A DNA stretch of 64,000 nucleotides from Thermoflexus hugenholtzii (GTDB lineage Bacteria > Chloroflexota > Anaerolineae > Thermoflexales > Thermoflexaceae), in contig NZ_CP076326.1 in NCBI RefSeq assembly GCF_018771565.1, positions 1,240,001 to 1,304,000 of the forward strand, written 5' to 3'. Positions 59,719-64,000 of this stretch are shown piece by piece; position 1 is the stretch's first letter, and every line of letters starts with the position of its first letter. The notes below the pieces were generated by a model that was not told the DNA's origin, ran no database searches, and worked only from the letters and a program-made list of their open reading frames with translations. The translations under genes were made by a program, and so were the position numbers.

Positions 59719-60408
59719 CTACCCGAGCCGCCGCAGCGCCTCCTCCACTCGGGCCAGCAGCTCCTCCCGGCCCTCTTCCTCCAGCTTCCTCCGCCGCCGC
59801 CACGCCTCCCGAAGATCCCGGCGCGCCCCCTCCAGATCCCCTAACCGCTCCCGCAGCAGACCCCGCTTCGCCCAGGCCATCACATCATCCGGTCGCTCTT
59901 CGATCGCCCGATCCAGGCTCGCCAGCGCCTCCCGCAGCCGCCCCGCCCGCTCCAGGATGGTCGCCTGATTCACAAACCCGGAAGGATGTCCCCGCTCGAT
60001 CGCCTCTCGGATGTCCCGCAAGGCCCGCGCATAGTTCCCCCGCTCCGCCTCCACAATCGCCCGCATGTTCCAGGCCTCCGCGTCCTCCGGATCCAGCCGC
60101 AGGGCAGCGTCCAGATCGGCCAGCGCCCGCTCCAGATCCCGCAGATCCAGCCAGGCCATCGCCCGGTTGTAATACGCCTCCGGCTCCTCCCTCCGCCGCA
60201 GGCTCTCCGTGAAATCCCGGATCGCCGCCTCCGGCCGCCCGCTCTCCAGATGCGCCATCCCCCGATGAAACCACGCCTGAGCATTCCCGGGATCCCGCTC
60301 CAGAACCCGGGTGAACCGCTCAATCGCCTCCTCATATTCCCCCCGCAACAGCCTCTGCATGCCCTCCCCCAGGTCATCCTTCCCGAACAATGCGTCCAGG
60401 ATCCCCAT
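59719..60408 (-). CDS. TPR-repeat protein
   Basis: Five or more tetratricopeptide units are visible (AQAWFHRGMAHLESGRPEAA; EAYYNRAMAWLDLRDLERAL; EAWNMRAIVEAERGNYARAL). 229 residues; no signal peptide. ATG at 60408 has AAGGAGGCGAGCG upstream. Likely a scaffold for the membrane proteins encoded around it. Confidence 0.88.
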   Translation of the reverse strand: MGILDALFGKDDLGEGMQRLLRGEYEEAIERFTRVLERDPGNAQAWFHRGMAHLESGRPEAAIRDFTESLRRREEPEAYYNRAMAWLDLRDLERALADLDAALRLDPEDAEAWNMRAIVEAERGNYARALRDIREAIERGHPSGFVNQATILERAGRLREALASLDRAIEERPDDVMAWAKRGLLRERLGDLEGARRDLREAWRRRRKLEEEGREELLARVEEALRRLG

Positions 60409-60444
60409 CGCTCGCCTCCTTCCCTGCATGGAATCGACGCCCGC

Positions 60445-60555
60445 TCACCGGCGGGATCGACGGGCCTGCCCCCGGCGCCGCAGCCAGCGGCTCAGCCCCA
60501 TCCCGATCCACGCCCCGATGATCCCTGCCGCGATCATCCAGATCCACGCCTCCAT
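60445..60555 (-). CDS. Very small membrane protein, 36 aa
   Basis: MEAWIWMIAAGIIGAWIGMG is one hydrophobic helix, followed by a strongly basic tail (RWLRRRGQARRSRR). GGAGGTGGGGAG lies just before the ATG at 60555, a strong ribosome binding site, and the gene fits neatly between its neighbours. The topology rule puts the basic tail in the cytoplasm. Confidence 0.6.
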   Translation of the reverse strand: MEAWIWMIAAGIIGAWIGMGLSRWLRRRGQARRSRR

Positions 60556-60576
60556 CTCCCCACCTCCCCGTCTCTT

Positions 60577-61260
60577 TTATGGCGCCACCCTCCGCCCTTC
60601 CTCAAGGCCCGATGCCTTCCTCCTCAGGAGCCGCCCGAAGCCCGGGCCCAGCGGGCGCAGGTGCCAGTTCTGGGCGATCCCCGCAAAAAACAGCCAGTAT
60701 CCGATCCCTGTCGTCACCAGGATCAGCAGGACATCCACCAGCCCATACCCCCCCGAACGGGAGGCCTGCATCCCCAAATGCGCCCCCAAAGGACCCGCCG
60801 CGCTCCCCCCGCTCAGCACCAGCACCACCCCGCCCATCCGGTCCATCCGATCCATCAGGGCGCCCCACCCGCGCCGCCACCCATACGTCAGGCCCGCCAC
60901 GAGCCCCAGCCCATAGGTGACCGCCGGCGCCCACCCCCACCCCTTCGGCAGAAGCAGCGGCCAGTAAACCACCGAATAGGAAAGCACCCACAGGCCCAGA
61001 AGGGATACAAACAGGGTTCGGGAAAGCCAGGAAATCCATCCCCGCCGCTCCCCGCTGAGCCGCGCCGCCAGGAAAAGCAGGCTGATGACGAGGGGGGGGA
61101 AGATCTCCACCCAGGAGGGGAAACGGTTGAAATTCCGCAGCCGCGCCGAATTCGCCAGCCACGCCATGAGGGGGAGGAGGATCAGGAAATACAAGAACCC
61201 GGCGACCCCCCACAGGATCTCCGAACGCCGCTTTCGGAAAAGCTTCCGCCACCGGATCAT
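60577..61260 (-). CDS. Multi-pass membrane protein, 227 aa, unknown
   Basis: About six hydrophobic segments (ILWGVAGFLYFLILLPLMAW; LFVSLLGLWVLSYSVVYW; DVLLILVTTGIGYWLFFAGI) with a basic start (MIRWRKLFRKRR). ATG overlaps the stop of the prepilin-headed gene B as ATGA, so both are coupled, which suggests that the two products act together. Confidence 0.7.
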   Translation of the reverse strand: MIRWRKLFRKRRSEILWGVAGFLYFLILLPLMAWLANSARLRNFNRFPSWVEIFPPLVISLLFLAARLSGERRGWISWLSRTLFVSLLGLWVLSYSVVYWPLLLPKGWGWAPAVTYGLGLVAGLTYGWRRGWGALMDRMDRMGGVVLVLSGGSAAGPLGAHLGMQASRSGGYGLVDVLLILVTTGIGYWLFFAGIAQNWHLRPLGPGFGRLLRRKASGLEEGRRVAP

Positions 61261-62276
61261 CTCACCGCCCCCCCCAGCCAGGATTTGATCCGATCCGGAA
61301 CACCCAGTCTATCCAGGGCAATGCCCAGCACAACTGAAGTCACGAACGTAAGCCCTACTGCAGCCGCAAGAGGCACGGTGACAACGGGAGCGACAAGAAT
61401 AAGGGCACCGCCCACGATCGCGGCAGCGGCCAAGCCGGTGGCCACGCCGAGGGCGAAATCCACCCCCGTCGAGATCCAGAACTTCCGGTTCTTCACCGTC
61501 CGATCCCAGAAAGTCGCTCCCTGAGAAGGATCCGTCCCAAACTCCCACAGGTTCTGCACCAGCGACACCACCCCGCTGAGGATCAGGCTTCCCTTCGAAA
61601 CCGAAGACTTCAGCAGCCCCTTCGCCGTCCCCTTCGCAATCGTTTGGGGCTTATAAAGCCCTCCCCGACGCGAAACAAATCCCCAATCGGATCGGAGCCC
61701 CACCCGATACGCCTCCCGAGCTCCCCGCGGCCGCAGGGCCCGGATGCTCACCCTGCCCCCCGGTCGGCGGATGAACTGCAAGTGCCTGACCTTTAGGATA
61801 TCTTGCACAGTCTGATAGAACCCGACGGCCTCATCCAGCAAAGAGTTGACAAAATCTCCCACCCGCTTCCACCACGGGATCGGCACGGCCCGAATGCCGA
61901 CCGCCAGCACCCCAACGGGCGTCAACATCCAGGGCAGCAACCCCAGCAACCCGATCCAGTCCGCCGGACCGCACGTCCCCCGCTGGATGCACGTCCACCA
62001 CCGCCCGATGCAGCGCTCCGGATGCACGAAGCATTCCCCCACCGCCCCCCATATCGAAACCGGGGTCGCCCCGGATGCCGGCCCGATGCAGGCCGAAACA
62101 TCCGTCAGACACCGGAACATCCGTGCGATGGCCTCCGTCACCGCCTCCCCCACCCCGCTGGACGGGCGGGCCAGGGCCAGCGCCACCGCCCCGATCAGGG
62201 CCAGGATCACCAGCCCGATCGCCACCCACTCCAGCGTCTGCAAACCCTTCGACCCCCGGATCCACCTGCGCATCAT
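61257..62276 (-). CDS. Prepilin-headed modular protein B (339 aa)
   Basis: Same head as protein A (cleavage after G11, E16 at +5). Residues about 58-115 hold a six-cysteine segment (CFVHPERCIGRWWTCIQRGT) and GLLGLLPWMLTPVG, which is homologous to the separate protein at 62788-63543. The C-terminal half is different again: an RPGGRVSIRALRPRGAREAY stretch, then hydrophobic segments (ATGLAAAAIVGGALILVAPV) and VPDRIKSWLGG. No known domain is recognised. GGAGGAGGTGAGCG precedes the start. Confidence 0.7.
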   Translation of the reverse strand: MMRRWIRGSKGLQTLEWVAIGLVILALIGAVALALARPSSGVGEAVTEAIARMFRCLTDVSACIGPASGATPVSIWGAVGECFVHPERCIGRWWTCIQRGTCGPADWIGLLGLLPWMLTPVGVLAVGIRAVPIPWWKRVGDFVNSLLDEAVGFYQTVQDILKVRHLQFIRRPGGRVSIRALRPRGAREAYRVGLRSDWGFVSRRGGLYKPQTIAKGTAKGLLKSSVSKGSLILSGVVSLVQNLWEFGTDPSQGATFWDRTVKNRKFWISTGVDFALGVATGLAAAAIVGGALILVAPVVTVPLAAAVGLTFVTSVVLGIALDRLGVPDRIKSWLGGAVR

Positions 62277-62365
62277 CGCTCACCTCCTCCGCCCCAACTG
62301 AACCTCAAAACCCTTCATTCCTCCACCTCGCCAGCCGGAAGGCCGTGCCATCCCGAAAATCCCTT

Positions 62366-62749
62366 CTATGGCCGCAACCTCCAATCCCATAGATCCTCCC
62401 ACGACCGGATCGGACGCCCGGTCACCACCCCGTGCGCATCGGAGCGATGGACCCAGGCGATGAGCGCATCCGCGCCGATAAGGATCCGCTCGTTCCGGAT
62501 CAAAACGCCGTTCGAGAACGGATCCGGGGCTCCGATCCGTGCCATCGAGTTCGCATCGGTCAGAGCAGCCAGGGCCCCATCGATCACCCGAAAGCCCATC
62601 CGAACCGGAAGGATCGTAAGCGCGCGCTGCCAGAGCGGCCTCCCCGGACCCGAGGGCGAGGTCCCCAGAGGTCCGGGTTGCGGATAGAGCCCCCTGAAGT
62701 AGAACCCGCTCCACAAGGCCATCGCCTCCATCCCAGGGTGCTTCTTCAT
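62366..62749 (-). CDS. 127-aa protein with conserved TGRxIRSxEDLxDW C-terminus
   Basis: Its last 85 residues align with the C-terminus of the protein at 62788-63543 (shared D, LT, N, DP.S, D, VH...AH...TGR.IRS.EDL.DW.LRP). A nearly identical partial copy ends the window. The start is uncertain: ATG 62749 has an adjacent but very close GGGGAGGG; a GTG at 62791 overlaps the previous stop (GTGA) and would add 14 codons. No family recognised. Repeated C-terminal motif suggests a docking or insertion signal. Confidence 0.6.
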   Translation of the reverse strand: MKKHPGMEAMALWSGFYFRGLYPQPGPLGTSPSGPGRPLWQRALTILPVRMGFRVIDGALAALTDANSMARIGAPDPFSNGVLIRNERILIGADALIAWVHRSDAHGVVTGRPIRSWEDLWDWRLRP

Positions 62750-62787
62750 CCCTCCCCTTCGATCCCCATCCCTGAACCTCCACTCCT

Positions 62788-63543
62788 TCACGGCCGCAGC
62801 GACCAGTCTGTCAGATCCTCTACGCTTCGTATCCACCTCCCCGTAATCGCCCAATGAGCAAGCTGCAAGTGCACAAAAACCAGGAATAGGTCGCACATGA
62901 TGAGACCAATCTCTGTAGATAGAGACAGGATCCTGGATGCAGGGTCAGGGAAGGTCAACAAGAAAACCGTGTTGCTTAATGTGAGAAGGAACAATGAGAC
63001 ATCAACAAGCAAAAGAAATGGCACCAATACAGCAACAGCAAACGCCCGTTTCGGGAAGGGGATTCCGGAACCATTCCCCTCCCCTGGATCTCCGGAAAGC
63101 CTTCGATCAGCCAGAAATCCAGCTCCGAGAAGCATGAATATACCCACCATCGAAGCCAGGACGTTGTTCCAAACCTTCCCCCACACGCCCTCCACGGTGG
63201 CCTTCAAGCCCTCCCACACCCGCCCGACCCCCTGCGTCGCATTTTCCCATCGATCCGCCACCCCCTTTCCCACATTCGAGACCCACCGCACCAGAGGCAC
63301 GCGCGGGGGTGGGAGGGTGAGGCGGGGCCACGCCCACCGCCGCCGCCTCGCCCAGGGCGGCAGAAGGGCGAACACCACCCCGCCCACGGGGATCCCCACC
63401 ACCGCCAGCCACGGCAGCAGGCCCAGCAGATCCTTCGGATCCGCCCCCTCGCAGGCCCCTCGAAGCAGACAATCCCCCCACCGGGCCAGACACTCAACCG
63501 GCTGGGTCCAGCAAGGGCCGGCCTTCTCGATGCGCACGGCCAT
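62788..63543 (-). CDS. Membrane protein with cysteine-rich head and TGRxIRSxEDLxDW C-terminus (251 aa)
   Basis: It begins MAVRIEKAGPCWTQPVEC and GDCLLRGACEG ... LLGLLPWLAVVGIPVGG, homologous to residues 58-115 of prepilin-headed protein B. In the middle, VADRWENATQGVGRVWEGLK matches protein A, and the end has hydrophobic segments plus TGRWIRSVEDLTDWSLRP. It is thus built from modules found in three neighbours. It overlaps the short prepilin gene by ATGA: what is one protein in B is split here in two. Confidence 0.7.
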   Translation of the reverse strand: MAVRIEKAGPCWTQPVECLARWGDCLLRGACEGADPKDLLGLLPWLAVVGIPVGGVVFALLPPWARRRRWAWPRLTLPPPRVPLVRWVSNVGKGVADRWENATQGVGRVWEGLKATVEGVWGKVWNNVLASMVGIFMLLGAGFLADRRLSGDPGEGNGSGIPFPKRAFAVAVLVPFLLLVDVSLFLLTLSNTVFLLTFPDPASRILSLSTEIGLIMCDLFLVFVHLQLAHWAITGRWIRSVEDLTDWSLRP

Positions 63544-63737
63544 CAAAGGACACCCCCCTGCCCAATGAGGCAGCGGAACCAAGCGCTCACGGCGGCGGAG
63601 AGGGCCTCCCCCGGCCCGGCCTCGGTTCGCTTCAGCCCAAAGGCCAGGGCCGCCAGGAGGGCCAGCGCCACCAGCCCAATCGCCACCCACTCCAGCGCCT
63701 GCAAACCCTTCGACCCCCGGACCCACCTCCAGAGCAT
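63543..63737 (-). CDS. Short Flp-type prepilin-like protein (64 aa)
   Basis: MLWRWVRGSKG|LQALEW carries the same prepilin site as proteins A and B (G11, E16 at +5), followed by one hydrophobic helix and a short tail with a cysteine (FRCLIGQGGVL). This is the size of a true Flp pilin. GAGAGGAGGCGAAGG precedes the ATG, and the stop overlaps the next gene by ATGA. Confidence 0.75.
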   Translation of the reverse strand: MLWRWVRGSKGLQALEWVAIGLVALALLAALAFGLKRTEAGPGEALSAAVSAWFRCLIGQGGVL

Positions 63738-63797
63738 CCTTCGCCTCCTCTCTTACGCCAAAGGATCCCGGTTCAGCGCCGCCCCCCTCACCCGCCT

Positions 63798-64000
63798 CTA
63801 TGACCGCAGCCTCCAATCCCATAGATCCTCCCACGACCGGATCAGACGCCCGGTCACCACCCCGTGCGCATCGGAGCGATGGGCCCAGGCAGTGAGCGCA
63901 TCCGCGCCGATAAGGATCCGCTCGTTCCGGATCAAAACGCCGTTCGAGAACGGATCCAGGGCTCCGATCCGCGCCATCGAGTTCGCATCGGTCAGAGCGG
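63798..64000 (-). CDS. Partial paralogue of the 62366-62749 protein (5' end beyond window)
   Basis: The last 67 residues (ALTDANSMARIGALDPFSNG onward, ending EDLWDWRLRS-stop) are almost identical to the 62366-62749 protein and the DNA matches over the full 200 bases with few changes. It marks a recent duplication of at least this segment. Stop TAG at 63798-63800. Confidence 0.75.
   Translation of the reverse strand, partial: ALTDANSMARIGALDPFSNGVLIRNERILIGADALTAWAHRSDAHGVVTGRLIRSWEDLWDWRLRS

Overview
The window is G+C-rich, densely packed bacterial chromosome, most consistent with a thermophilic Chloroflexota of the Thermoflexus type. This assignment is an inference from gene content and protein style: a TtuA-type tRNA 2-thiolation enzyme typical of thermophiles, UPF0175/DUF3368 toxin-antitoxin genes, lipoproteins with no outer-membrane machinery nearby, and a TadE/TadG pilus-like cluster. 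No rRNA, tRNA or CRISPR array was seen.

Layout. (1) 1-9.6 kb: a housekeeping/accessory block on the + strand. It holds a truncated FAD oxidoreductase, a polyprenyl glycosylphosphotransferase, ttuA, a cobalamin-binding protein, a NUDIX hydrolase, a deoxynucleoside kinase, an MBL-fold hydrolase and a protein made almost only of zinc ribbons. A coiled-coil gene broken by an in-frame stop lies on the - strand. (2) 9.7-40.4 kb: about 30 kb of CRISPR-Cas genes. A divergent pair (AAA-Csx3 ring-nuclease-like protein and CARF-HTH protein) is followed by csx15, cas6, an HD-less cas10 and a complete type III-D effector operon (several Csm3-like Cas7 proteins, Csx10, a small subunit and Csx19). Next come a 107-aa unknown, an A+T-rich PIN nuclease and two more CARF proteins. 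Two complete Cst1-type (I-B/Tneap-like) cas8-cas7-cas5-cas3 modules follow, separated by a CARF-HEPN Csx1. After a toxin-antitoxin pair and a transposase remnant, a single adaptation module (cas4, cas1, cas2) closes the region, with a nucleotidyltransferase pair inserted between cas4 and cas1. (3) 40.4-46.9 kb: an MFS exporter, a DUF3352 protein, an LppX/LolA-like lipoprotein, an S9 peptidase and a cupredoxin lipoprotein. (4) 46.9-48.0 kb: an intergenic field of 143-bp tandem repeats. (5) 48.0-57 kb, - strand: two surface-anchored gluzincin-type metalloproteases, membrane proteins, a lone TnpB and two inverted copies of an 80-bp MITE-like palindrome. (6) 57-64 kb, - strand: TadE/TadG-like pseudopilin genes and an unusual cluster of proteins that share one prepilin signal peptide but carry different downstream regions, interleaved with small membrane proteins and a tandemly duplicated C-terminal module.

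How the genes work together. One Cas6 and one Cas1-Cas2-Cas4 set probably supply crRNA and spacers to three interference complexes. Cas10 keeps GGDD, so it should make cyclic oligoadenylate. Several predicted sensors (two CARF-HTH-like proteins, a CARF protein with an unassigned C-terminus, Csx1-HEPN) and two candidate signal-removal or signal-binding proteins (AAA-Csx3, Csx15) surround it. The type III-D complex lacks the Cas10 HD nuclease, so this signalling arm may carry most of its output. The prepilin-headed cluster at the right end is the least explained part of the window.
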